Shown here: positions 16,107-24,588 of the stretch, piece after piece
Position numbering within the stretch: the stretch's first letter is position 1
How the letters are laid out: every line of letters starts with the position of its first letter
Assembly (NCBI RefSeq): GCF_013702265.1
Contig: NZ_CP059348.1
Span: 1,550,001 to 1,614,000 of the forward strand
DNA: 64,000 nucleotides
Direction: 5' to 3'
Source: Providencia rettgeri
GTDB taxonomy: Bacteria > Pseudomonadota > Gammaproteobacteria > Enterobacterales > Enterobacteriaceae
The notes under the pieces: generated by a model
What the model was told of the DNA's origin: nothing
Databases searched by the model: none
The model's input: the letters and a program-made list of their open reading frames with translations, nothing else
Made by a program: the position numbers and the translations under genes

Positions 16107-18712
16107 GCTTCATATACCTGCTTACGTTTCTCGAAGGCTTCGGCACCACCTTCCATAATATTTACAATGCGTTGCTGAACGTCAGCACAGTCAATACTGC
16201 CGTTAACTAATGCGATATGGTCATCTTGATACTCACAGGCAATCACCTGTTCCGCATCACCCAGTACCGGAATATTGGCGTTGTGTGTTGCGAAGATAAA
16301 CTGGGTAGAAGGCTTAAGCTCTCTAATCAACTTGATGACATCGTCATAGATAGTTTGGTTGTCCAAATCATCTTCTGGCTGATCAATGATCACCACGTCG
16401 TTTTCTTGCTGACTTAACACAAACAGCATCAACGCCGATGCCCTTTGCCCCAACGAGTGGTGCGCCAGTGCTTTGCCGTGATACTCGATAGTAAACACAT
16501 TCGGCACTTGCCAGGTTAACAAGGCTTCTAAGTTGTCTTCAAAATACTGCCAGAAGGTATCAAAAGACCCGCCAAGCGTGCTTTTCAGCTTTTCAATGTC
16601 GCGATAGGCCGATGCGAAATCACTGTATTCATCCACCACACTTTGCAACGTTGCTTCTCGAATACGGCTCCCGCGATACAAATCTTGAATGTGCTTAAGC
16701 ATGGCAGCCTTATTCGCTTTAAATTGCGGCACAATTTTAAGGGGCGAATTAGCTCGATTGATCCTGCTCAGTACCTGTTCAATAGTGCGGTACTCCTCCA
16801 GCCAAAGATCATTAAGCTGCGCTAATTCACGCTCTAGGGATTGATTCAAATCCGCGTACTGCTGCTCGCTTTTGGCGAGTACGGCTAACATTTGCTCGGC
16901 TTGGTCTAACAAGCTTTTAAGCTGCTTAAACTCTTGCGGGCTAATTGCCTGTGCACCGGCTTGCTTAAGCTCGGTGGCCAGTTTGCGTTCAATCTCGGCA
17001 AACTCTTCTTTTAGCGCCTGCTTTTGTTGTACAAAGCCAGCTAGCTTCTGCTGTAATAGTGCAACCGTACTTTGACCCGTTAGTATCGTTTGCTTGATGC
17101 CATCAAAGCCAGCAATCAACTGCTGGTAGGTCGCAAAAAAGTCATCAAAAAATATCTGATTCTGGGCAGACTTATACAACGCCTGATTTTTTAGCTCATC
17201 TTCAAAGCTGGCCACAAAACTATTGAGCTCGGATAGATAATGCTCAGCACCTTGAATGACTTGCTGTGCTTTGCGCTCATCGCGCTCAAAATCAATTTGC
17301 TTTTGTAGCTTAGTTTCAACACCGTGTTGCTGATAGAACTTGAGCTTAAATTCAGCATCTTGCTTTTTCTGCAACCATTCTTGCTTTTGCGTTGCCGCTC
17401 GAGTAAGACGCTTAATCTGATTAATCGCATCCACCACCCGCTGCCGGCCCTGATCAATTTTTTGTCGAATGGGCACCAGTGCGTCGCCAAGCAACTTTTC
17501 AATCAAATCTTTTTCAAAGCCAGCGCCCGTACTGGAAAGATCTTTCTGACCAAAATAGATTGGCTGGTGCAATACCGTTTCACGCACCGACACGCCGGGT
17601 TGCAACTGACCATTCACATACACATCGGGGCGCTCACCCAAGATACGGCGGATTTGATAGGGCTGACCACGGCGATCAATGGCGTCGATGGTAATTTTAC
17701 CGCCACTACGCAGTAAGTGTTTTACCAGCCCCTCTTTATATTCCACATCCGACGACTTATCACCAAAGGGAATATTCAGCGCATAACGCACCCCTTCCAA
17801 TACGGATGATTTACCACTGCCTCGAATTCCAATCAGGGTATTGAGCTCAGGTGAAAGGGAAATTTCTGTGCCACCTAAAGTACCCGCCCCTTCAAAGCGG
17901 ATTTTTTGAATATAAGAATGTTTATAGCTAGGCAGCTCGGCGCGGACTCGGGAAGCTTTATCACGCAACGCAAACTTAACCGCCTCAAAGCTGAATGAGC
18001 CAAGCTTTAAGTAGCTAGCCTCTTTACGGGCCGCCATATCGGCAAGGTTCTTGGCATCACAACCTTCCACTTCAGCCGGATATAAATTACCTAATGCCTG
18101 CTGGATTTTCGCGCGTTCATCACGGGTGCGCACTTTTTGAAAAGCCAAGACTCTACGCCTTACTGTCGCGTTATCAAATAAATCCTTTATTCGCCCTGCT
18201 GCGAGTTCTTTCCACACCCCCTTTGGCGCTTCGACGTGGGCAAAAATGAGAAAGTAATCTTTGTGAAATTTATCCAGCTCACGCACGGTTTCGACAATAT
18301 CGTGGTTCGAGCGCGCATTTTCATCTTCGAAGTTCGCAATACCAGCAAAAGTCAGGCTAAGAAACGTCTGAATATGGTTGGTTTGTTCTTTGTTGCTAAA
18401 CCACTCATCCGAAAATACCACTAAAGTATGCACACCTGCCTGACCATCCTTGATGGATAACTCAATGCCAGGCAACAAACCAATGCCTGATTTTTTGGCT
18501 TTTTTGCGCAATGCCTTAAATTCATCTGCATCAAATTTATTGTGGTTGGTGATAACCCCAAGACCAATGCCCGCATTCGCAAGCGCCGCAACATACTGGT
18601 TAGCATAGTCATTTTCTTCACCAGTATAAGTAAACTCTTTATCAGCGCGAGTATGGAGGTGGAAGTCGGCCTTTAACCAGCGGCTTCCGTATGCAAATAC
18701 AGATTCACTCAT
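16085..18712 (-). CDS. PHP-domain ABC ATPase (TrlF type) in hsd operon
   Basis: An 875-residue fusion. The N-terminus is a PHP metal-dependent hydrolase domain: HLH (18-20), NH (56-57), GIE (82-84), H95, H159 and D219, apparently a complete metal set. Then comes an SMC/RecN-like ATPase: Walker A GIRGSGKS (295-302), about 400 residues rich in coiled coil, ABC signature HSLGQRASAL (about 752), Walker B VVIIDQPEDD (about 773) and H-loop ATHN (808-811). This matches proteins named TrlF. Overlaps of 8 and 22 bases tie it to hsdS and the AlbA_2 gene. DNA-activated nuclease or phosphoesterase function is inference. Confidence 0.88.
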   Translation of the reverse strand: MSESVFAYGSRWLKADFHLHTRADKEFTYTGEENDYANQYVAALANAGIGLGVITNHNKFDADEFKALRKKAKKSGIGLLPGIELSIKDGQAGVHTLVVFSDEWFSNKEQTNHIQTFLSLTFAGIANFEDENARSNHDIVETVRELDKFHKDYFLIFAHVEAPKGVWKELAAGRIKDLFDNATVRRRVLAFQKVRTRDERAKIQQALGNLYPAEVEGCDAKNLADMAARKEASYLKLGSFSFEAVKFALRDKASRVRAELPSYKHSYIQKIRFEGAGTLGGTEISLSPELNTLIGIRGSGKSSVLEGVRYALNIPFGDKSSDVEYKEGLVKHLLRSGGKITIDAIDRRGQPYQIRRILGERPDVYVNGQLQPGVSVRETVLHQPIYFGQKDLSSTGAGFEKDLIEKLLGDALVPIRQKIDQGRQRVVDAINQIKRLTRAATQKQEWLQKKQDAEFKLKFYQQHGVETKLQKQIDFERDERKAQQVIQGAEHYLSELNSFVASFEDELKNQALYKSAQNQIFFDDFFATYQQLIAGFDGIKQTILTGQSTVALLQQKLAGFVQQKQALKEEFAEIERKLATELKQAGAQAISPQEFKQLKSLLDQAEQMLAVLAKSEQQYADLNQSLERELAQLNDLWLEEYRTIEQVLSRINRANSPLKIVPQFKANKAAMLKHIQDLYRGSRIREATLQSVVDEYSDFASAYRDIEKLKSTLGGSFDTFWQYFEDNLEALLTWQVPNVFTIEYHGKALAHHSLGQRASALMLFVLSQQENDVVIIDQPEDDLDNQTIYDDVIKLIRELKPSTQFIFATHNANIPVLGDAEQVIACEYQDDHIALVNGSIDCADVQQRIVNIMEGGAEAFEKRKQVYEAWKPKNS

Positions 18713-20048
18713 GAATAACCTCCTTTGATGGCTTGATTAATCGCGTTTTACCCGTCAGCAGCTCTTGCATCATGCCTTGTTTGATCTGGCGGGTTTTGCT
18801 AAGGCGTTGTTCCAGCACTTGAATTTTTTCATCCATATCGGAGAGAATGGTGGCGATGGCGGTTTGTTCTTCTCTATTAGGCGACGAAAATTCGAAATTA
18901 ACAAAATCCTTTTGATACAAGTGAGTAATCGTTGAGCCTGCCGTAATTCTGTTGATGAAATCATCAAAAATTCTGGAGGTAAGCACGTAGAATAAGAAAC
19001 GTGGTATCAAATTGTTATATCTAGGCCTAATTACGAATATTCCACTATTTAGTGTGGCAGGCCGGCTAAGTGCAGCAACATAACCAACTTTACCAATTGT
19101 TCCATCCTTGGTTATCAATAAATCATCATTTTTTAACTGAATGTTTTGATCTTGTTTGTAACGCCACTCACTAACATAAAAACATCTTTCCCACTTCACT
19201 ACACCAGAGTCAAAATCTGTCCCTGTTACCAAATAGATATCTCCTGTTGTTTGGTACTCTTTGGTAGTCAAAGCTTGCCAGCCAATACGAGCTTTTAATG
19301 TTGTATCTTGAGCGATTGATATAACCTTCCAATCCTCTGGTATTTCCCCCAACTCACTTGGCTTGGTACCTTTTGGCGTGCCATCTGCACGCAAAGCAAA
19401 TTGCGGCAGGCGGGTGCGGCCTGTGAGGAGCTGCTGCATAGTGGCAGTTTTGATAGCTTGTTTTTTGGCGATCAGTTTTTCTAATTTACTAATCAGCGCA
19501 TCAATATCGGATAGTGCAGTGGCTATGGCGTTTTGTTCGTTAATTTTAGGTAGAGCAATTATTGATGCACGAATGATTCCATTGTATAACCGAGCGATAG
19601 TACTGCCTTCTGATGACGCCCATTTGATTATCTTGTAGTAATGATATAAGTATTCATTAAGTAATTTATATTTATTAACTTCGAGCCAAACGATGTTCGA
19701 ATCTTGGAAATATGCAGGCTTCCCATCATAAACTACAGATTTCCCGAGCGTTCCTGCTGCAGAAACTAAGATGTCACCTTTATTTGGAAATGAGTATTTA
19801 GCTTTAAATTCTTTATAAAGAAAGTGTGTAATATAAGCATCAGGCTCACCTCCAAATGTACCTATTTTGAAAAATGGTATAGCGCCTATCTTTTTAGTTT
19901 GTCCTGAAAGTATGCGTTTACACATGCGAACTTCTGAAATATCTCCGAGACATACAGCATCCCAATCCTCAGGGATCACCCCAACTTCCGTCTGCTTATA
20001 GCCAGCCGGAATAAGATTTAAACCCGTTTCTGTTACTTCAACGCTCAT
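18705..20048 (-). CDS. hsdS: Type I restriction enzyme, specificity subunit
   Basis: A 447-residue specificity subunit with two target recognition domains. Each is followed by a conserved helical segment: AIKTATMQQLLTGRTRLP (about 205-225) and QIKQGMMQELLTGKTRLI (about 420-440). PEDWDAVCLGDI and PEDWKVISIAQD open the two halves. ATG 20048 is chosen because it forms an ATGA overlap with the hsdM stop; an in-frame start three codons upstream is possible. The two domains predict a bipartite recognition sequence that cannot be read from the protein alone. Confidence 0.94.
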   Translation of the reverse strand: MSVEVTETGLNLIPAGYKQTEVGVIPEDWDAVCLGDISEVRMCKRILSGQTKKIGAIPFFKIGTFGGEPDAYITHFLYKEFKAKYSFPNKGDILVSAAGTLGKSVVYDGKPAYFQDSNIVWLEVNKYKLLNEYLYHYYKIIKWASSEGSTIARLYNGIIRASIIALPKINEQNAIATALSDIDALISKLEKLIAKKQAIKTATMQQLLTGRTRLPQFALRADGTPKGTKPSELGEIPEDWKVISIAQDTTLKARIGWQALTTKEYQTTGDIYLVTGTDFDSGVVKWERCFYVSEWRYKQDQNIQLKNDDLLITKDGTIGKVGYVAALSRPATLNSGIFVIRPRYNNLIPRFLFYVLTSRIFDDFINRITAGSTITHLYQKDFVNFEFSSPNREEQTAIATILSDMDEKIQVLEQRLSKTRQIKQGMMQELLTGKTRLIKPSKEVIHE

Positions 20049-22465
20049 AGTGACCACTCCAAACCCATCGCTTTTAAATGGCCTGCGACTTTCTCACTCA
20101 GATTTTTTACCGATTTAGTAATAGCCGGTAATGGCTCATTGTAGCGCTCTTCTAACTCTTTAACTCGATTTGCTAATTGTTGGGTCACGCGCTCAATTTC
20201 AGCAACGATATTACTTTGCAGTGTTGCCAGCCATTTATCATCCACAATCAGGGATTTGATCTCATCGATGCTGAGTTTGGGGTATTGCTTAAACACCGCT
20301 AAATCCAGCGCGTCTTGCGCTTCTTTTAGTGCTTTTTTGGCATCGGTCTCGGCATCAAACAGCTTTTGAGCTTGTTTTAATGCCGATTTTTCATCGGGGT
20401 CAGTGGCAACTTTCAAACGTGCCGTGACTGTTGCTTTGGTTATCTTGTCTTTATCATTCAAGGCATCATTAAGTAGGCCGTCGTCACCGCTATTTTCCTC
20501 AAGATAGGTTTCTAACTCTTGACTGGCACTATCAAGTTTGCTTTGCAAGGTATCGATTTTAGTTTGTTCATCGGCAAAATAGCGTGCCACGATAAGTGCA
20601 GGGGGGATCAACTCAGCTTTATACTTGGTTTTACCAATCACTAAGTCAGGCGTTTCTCTCAGTTTTTCACCTTTTTTGACTTCTAACTCACGCAATACCT
20701 TACCTGTAGACCAACCATCTTGTACCAGTACGTACACATCGTCTTGCATTGTATCACTCCAGTAATCCATCAGGATCTGGTAGATATCGTATTTGCTCAG
20801 CAACGGTGTTTGTGAATAGCTTTGTAACAAACTTTCGCTAATTTCAGCGATTAACGCTTTAGGCTGATCACCTACACCGATCTCAGCTAAATTAGATGCG
20901 CGAGCCCAAGCGTGATAATACTGCAAGCTATTCGTCGCAAACTGTTTAAATTCATCATGGTTTAGAATGGTATTCTTCACTTCAGAGGCTTTAACTAAAG
21001 CTTCGCTATAACCTTCACGTGCTGGTTTGAATAAGGTCGCACGAATACTTGGGAATATCTGCCAGTAGTGTTCTAAGGCATCGATATCACGATTGGGAAT
21101 ACCACCTTGTAGATGGGCACTGAGGTCGTGCAAGTCTTCTGGTTCACTGGAATCAATATAACGCGGTATATTTAGATTGTAGTCATTAGCCACTATTTCG
21201 CTTAATGGCACCATCCGGCTAAAGCGAGGTTGTTCTAATTGCTTGGTAAATACCTCAACAATTTTATAAATATCCTGACTACGCAGGCGGTTTTTATTGC
21301 CATCTTTGATAAAGCCTTTGCTGGCATCGACCATAAAAATACTTTCTCTCGCCTGTGCGTGTTCTTTGTCGATCACGATAATACAGGCAGGAATACCCGT
21401 GCCGTAAAACAGGTTGGCCGGTAAACCGATAATTCCTTTGATATAACCTTGCTTAATCAGATTTTCACGAATACGCGCTTCGGCGTTGCCCCGGAACAAT
21501 ACACCGTGGGGGAGAATGACGGCGCCTTTACCCGTGCTTTTTAAGCTTTTGATAATATGCAACAAGAAGGCGTAGTCACCATTTTTTTCTGGGGGAATTC
21601 CCCAGCTAAAGCGATCAAACTCATCCTCTTGAGGATTAATGCCGTTAGTCCAGTTTTTGTTGGAGAAAGGGGGGTTAGCGACAGCAAAATCGAAGGTTTT
21701 CAGTTGCCCGTTGGCTTCTTTCCACTGTGGATCTGAAATGGTGTTGCCTTTCCAGATTTTCGCGGTGGCGTTGTTGTGTAGGATCATATTCATACGAGCC
21801 AAGGCGCTGGTGGCGTTGTCCATTTCTTGGCCAAAAATACTCAAGCCACGCGGTGCTTCATCACTCGCTTTTAATAATAATGAACCTGAACCGCAAGTTG
21901 GATCATAAACGGTAGCGTCTTGCGGGGTATTACTATCAATACCAATCACTTTCGAAAGAATGCGTGAAACTTCGGATGGGGTGTAAAACTGGCCTTTGGA
22001 CTTACCTGACTCAGTCGCAAAGTGACGCATTAGGTATTCGTAAGCATCACCCAATAAATCGTCACCATCCGCGCGGTTGGAAGAGAGATCTAGCCCTTCA
22101 AATATGCCTATCAGCTTGGAAAGGCGGTCAATCATCTCTTTGCCTTTTCCTAGTTTATCTTCGTCGTTAAAATCGGCGACATCGATGACACTTTTGAGAT
22201 CGTTTTCTTCGGCTAACGCACTGATGATTTTGTTTATTTTATCGCCGATTTCTTTATCGCCTTTAAGCGCAACCATATCATCAAAACTGGCACCTTGGGG
22301 TACGACAATCATACCGTATGGGTCGCCTTTATACTTATCAGATACATACTTCATAAACAGCATGGTCAGTACATAGTCTTTGTACTGGCTGGCATCCATC
22401 CCACCGCGTAATTCGTCGCAACTGGCCCATAGTGAGGAGTATAGTTCGTTTTTCTTAATGGCCAT
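20045..22465 (-). CDS. hsdM: Type I restriction enzyme, methyltransferase subunit
   Basis: An 806-residue N6-adenine methyltransferase. It has the N12-class helical region, AdoMet motif I DPTCGSG (188-194) and catalytic NPPF (264-267). It is much longer than E. coli HsdM (529); the extra C-terminal part holds a long charged coiled coil (about 630-760, KLDSASQELETYL... and LKQAQKLFDAETDAKKALKE), a variant seen in some type I families. It is first in the leftward hsd operon and overlaps hsdS. The probable promoter lies in 22466-22700. Confidence 0.95.
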   Translation of the reverse strand: MAIKKNELYSSLWASCDELRGGMDASQYKDYVLTMLFMKYVSDKYKGDPYGMIVVPQGASFDDMVALKGDKEIGDKINKIISALAEENDLKSVIDVADFNDEDKLGKGKEMIDRLSKLIGIFEGLDLSSNRADGDDLLGDAYEYLMRHFATESGKSKGQFYTPSEVSRILSKVIGIDSNTPQDATVYDPTCGSGSLLLKASDEAPRGLSIFGQEMDNATSALARMNMILHNNATAKIWKGNTISDPQWKEANGQLKTFDFAVANPPFSNKNWTNGINPQEDEFDRFSWGIPPEKNGDYAFLLHIIKSLKSTGKGAVILPHGVLFRGNAEARIRENLIKQGYIKGIIGLPANLFYGTGIPACIIVIDKEHAQARESIFMVDASKGFIKDGNKNRLRSQDIYKIVEVFTKQLEQPRFSRMVPLSEIVANDYNLNIPRYIDSSEPEDLHDLSAHLQGGIPNRDIDALEHYWQIFPSIRATLFKPAREGYSEALVKASEVKNTILNHDEFKQFATNSLQYYHAWARASNLAEIGVGDQPKALIAEISESLLQSYSQTPLLSKYDIYQILMDYWSDTMQDDVYVLVQDGWSTGKVLRELEVKKGEKLRETPDLVIGKTKYKAELIPPALIVARYFADEQTKIDTLQSKLDSASQELETYLEENSGDDGLLNDALNDKDKITKATVTARLKVATDPDEKSALKQAQKLFDAETDAKKALKEAQDALDLAVFKQYPKLSIDEIKSLIVDDKWLATLQSNIVAEIERVTQQLANRVKELEERYNEPLPAITKSVKNLSEKVAGHLKAMGLEWSL

Positions 22466-22582
22466 TTGGGTCCCTTAACCTTTAGATGATAGATTTGTTG
22501 CCTATAACATTATAATGATTGATTCAGCGCGTAACTAAATAATTCACATAGCTTATCTAGCGTTTTAAAGTATTCATAGCGT

Positions 22583-22598
22583 GTTTTTGTACAAAAAC
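22583..22598. promoter_or_regulatory. 16-bp palindrome upstream of hsdM
   Basis: GTTTTTGTACAAAAAC is a perfect palindrome 118 bases before the hsdM start. It has the symmetry of a dimeric repressor site and might limit restriction-modification expression. No adjacent C-protein gene was seen. Confidence 0.4.
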
Positions 22599-22945
22599 AT
22601 AATCTAGTCCGATTTTTCACGTTATGTCGCTGATACGTATTTAATATTCACTTATTAAACGGGCTACAATGATTAGCTAGTAGTCGCTAGTGTTCTTTCC
22701 ATGTGATTTTTATTATTAATGAATTGATTTTCATTGTTTTTTTACTGTTTAGTTTGATGTGTCAATGTTGCTTATACTATCATTGTAATGATTTTTCCTC
22801 AAAATATTCAAATCGAAGTGGATTAGAAAGAAGTGAGTCCAATTGTTTTCTTCGGTATTGGATAGTAACGTTCGTTGAGTGTGATCAGTTTGTTATAACG
22901 ATAGATTACGCAGTACTGCCAGTGTGAATATTACCTAATTGCATA

Positions 22946-22963
22946 GGTGGCCCTAAGGCCACC
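22946..22963 (-). terminator. Strong hairpin after the Gp2-like gene
   Basis: GGTGGCC and GGCCACC with loop CTAA form a 7-bp GC-rich stem 11 bases beyond the stop at 22974. A U-run is missing, so it may be a processing or pause structure instead of a classic terminator. Confidence 0.45.
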
Positions 22964-22973
22964 ATATGTATTA

Positions 22974-23591
22974 TTAATACTGACTATAGCCTATCGTACG
23001 GTAATTCGAACTGTAGTGTTTAGAATATTCTTTAGCTAGGTAATTTAATCGTTCTATTACGGTATTATAGTCATCGCTAAAGGATAAGGCTTCTCGATTT
23101 AAACAGTACCGACAGTTCTCAGGGTAGTGAACTAATGGACCAGTATCAATAATAGGGTCTAATTCGAGCTGTAACGCACTGTACCACGCTGTGGTAATCA
23201 TCGTCCGTAAACTAGGTATATTTAAGTCATAGTCTCCTAGGTGATAGTAGGCGTCTTTATTGAAGATTAATGCACAGTGGTAGTGAGGGAGGTATCCATC
23301 TACGAGTTCTTTTACCCAGATGTAACGTAAACGGTTAGGGTAAACGCGTATCCCTTGACCTATTTTACGGTGTTGATCGTGTTTAAGCTTTGCATTTAAG
23401 GAGTTCATAAAGCGGGTGATAGGAGAGCCTTCAGTGTTAGGGAAGCAGTTTGGCATATCCCCATATTCATCCATCATAGGGAAATGGAGATCTACTCGTA
23501 TCACAGTAATACGAGGGTATGCTTGCAAGGCACAATCTAAAGTTTCTGCAATCGCACCTTGGTAACCCGGGTTGTATTCTTTTTTAGACAT
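22974..23591 (-). CDS. Inovirus Gp2/YfjJ-like replication protein
   Basis: A 205-residue protein resembling inovirus-type Gp2 and the CP4-island proteins YfjJ/YagK. Signatures are ITVIRVDLHFP near the N-terminus, YIWVKELVDGYLPHYHCALIFNKDAY (the HYH could be part of a HUH-like metal motif), and TGPLVHYPENCRYCLNREAL. The family is thought to act in element replication. A region of interleaved inverted repeats (23783-23930) lies directly upstream. Confidence 0.75.
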   Translation of the reverse strand: MSKKEYNPGYQGAIAETLDCALQAYPRITVIRVDLHFPMMDEYGDMPNCFPNTEGSPITRFMNSLNAKLKHDQHRKIGQGIRVYPNRLRYIWVKELVDGYLPHYHCALIFNKDAYYHLGDYDLNIPSLRTMITTAWYSALQLELDPIIDTGPLVHYPENCRYCLNREALSFSDDYNTVIERLNYLAKEYSKHYSSNYRTIGYSQY

Positions 23592-23782
23592 AATGATCCC
23601 TTAGGGTCATTTGGAATGCCCCTTTCGTATGAATGTTGGTAGTGATAAAGGACAGATAATGTGGTTATCTGATCCCTTATGGTTTATTGAGTATTGTGTT
23701 ATTCCTGTTTAACAGGCATAGATTTATTAATCTATAGATTAATAATGACGTATTTATTTAGATATTGACCTCTGGCTAAGCT

Positions 23783-23930
23783 GATATTATTGATATTAGG
23801 TTACAGTCAGTATTGGATTATATTGGTATCTACGGTGTAAGTTATATTAGTTATTTATTCAGGTTGTGTTATTGGTAATATATATTACCTTTCCAACATC
23901 AATAATATCGATAATACCCCACCAATACTG
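23783..23930. repeat. Interleaved inverted repeats, candidate element origin
   Basis: Arm A (GATATTATTGATATTAGG, 23783-23800) pairs imperfectly with 23893-23909. Arm B (CAGTATTGG, 23808-23816) pairs perfectly with 23922-23930. A perfect palindrome (GGTAATATATATTACC, 23874-23889) lies between. The order is A-B-palindrome-A'-B', inside the 373-base non-coding gap 23592-23964 upstream of the Gp2-like gene. A replication origin or regulator-binding region is inferred. Confidence 0.45.
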
Positions 23931-23964
23931 AATTGGTTGATAAATAATCACTCTGTAGTTAGTG

Positions 23965-24549
23965 CTATTCGAATAGTCTTTTTTTCCAATATCGTTTCAC
24001 GGTAGAAAGGCTAATATTAAAATGATTAGCGACTTCTCGTTGTTTATATCCTTTGCACCTCATTTCATAAATAGCTTGTTTATAAACACTTCCTTCGGGT
24101 CGTCCTAATATTTTTCCTTGTTGTAATGCAATCGCATGTCGTCTATCGAGTTTCATTTTTTCATAATTATCCTCAATGTTTTTTAATTGATTGAGTATTT
24201 CGACTAAAGGGACATTTAGTGAAAATACATTTTGGCCTAATTCGTTGAGGAAGAGTAATTTCATCCCCAGAGATTGGCAGCGTTGTATAACATAAGCGAT
24301 TTGTTGTGTGTTATTCCCCAAATCATGGAGTGTTCTTGTAATTAAGGTATCATCAGGTGTAAATACCCTATCAATATAATACATCAATTGACTTGGTAGC
24401 TCATTGACATCCGTTATTGATTGATGTTCTAAAATAATATGTTCTCTTTTTATTGGATGGATGCCAGCGATATCGTTTAGGCATTGCTCAACCTCTTGTA
24501 GACTAAAATTGCTATTTTGAACGATTCTAAAATATGCATAATGGCTCAT
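23965..24549 (-). CDS. Serine-recombinase-like protein lacking catalytic residues
   Basis: A 194-residue protein with the resolvase/invertase (Pin-type) layout: N-terminal catalytic-like domain, GRPEGS linker (about 154), and C-terminal Hin-type helix-turn-helix (KQREVANHFNISLSTVKRYW, about 173-192). The active site is gone. The nucleophilic Ser in Y-x-R-V-S is Val10 (YFRIV), and the DR...R of LDRLGRS reads LHDLGNN (about 74-80). It therefore probably binds DNA without recombining it, perhaps as a regulator of the island. Confidence 0.75.
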   Translation of the reverse strand: MSHYAYFRIVQNSNFSLQEVEQCLNDIAGIHPIKREHIILEHQSITDVNELPSQLMYYIDRVFTPDDTLITRTLHDLGNNTQQIAYVIQRCQSLGMKLLFLNELGQNVFSLNVPLVEILNQLKNIEDNYEKMKLDRRHAIALQQGKILGRPEGSVYKQAIYEMRCKGYKQREVANHFNISLSTVKRYWKKRLFE

Positions 24550-24588
24550 TTTGTCACCTTAAGGGTCATAAAACGAATTAATGAACGG

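Larger units (their letters stand above)
22466..22973. other. AT-rich non-coding region upstream of hsdM
   Basis: No convincing gene. It contains a 16-bp palindrome at 22583-22598 upstream of hsdM and a GC-rich hairpin at 22946-22963 next to the Gp2-like gene. A rightward 74-codon frame opening with GTG has a hydrophobic start but no ribosome-binding site or recognisable family, and is not accepted. Confidence 0.5.

Noticed and set aside
22703..22927. A 74-codon plus-strand frame with hydrophobic start in the gap upstream of hsdM
   Set aside because: GTG start without ribosome-binding site, AT-rich DNA, no recognisable family.
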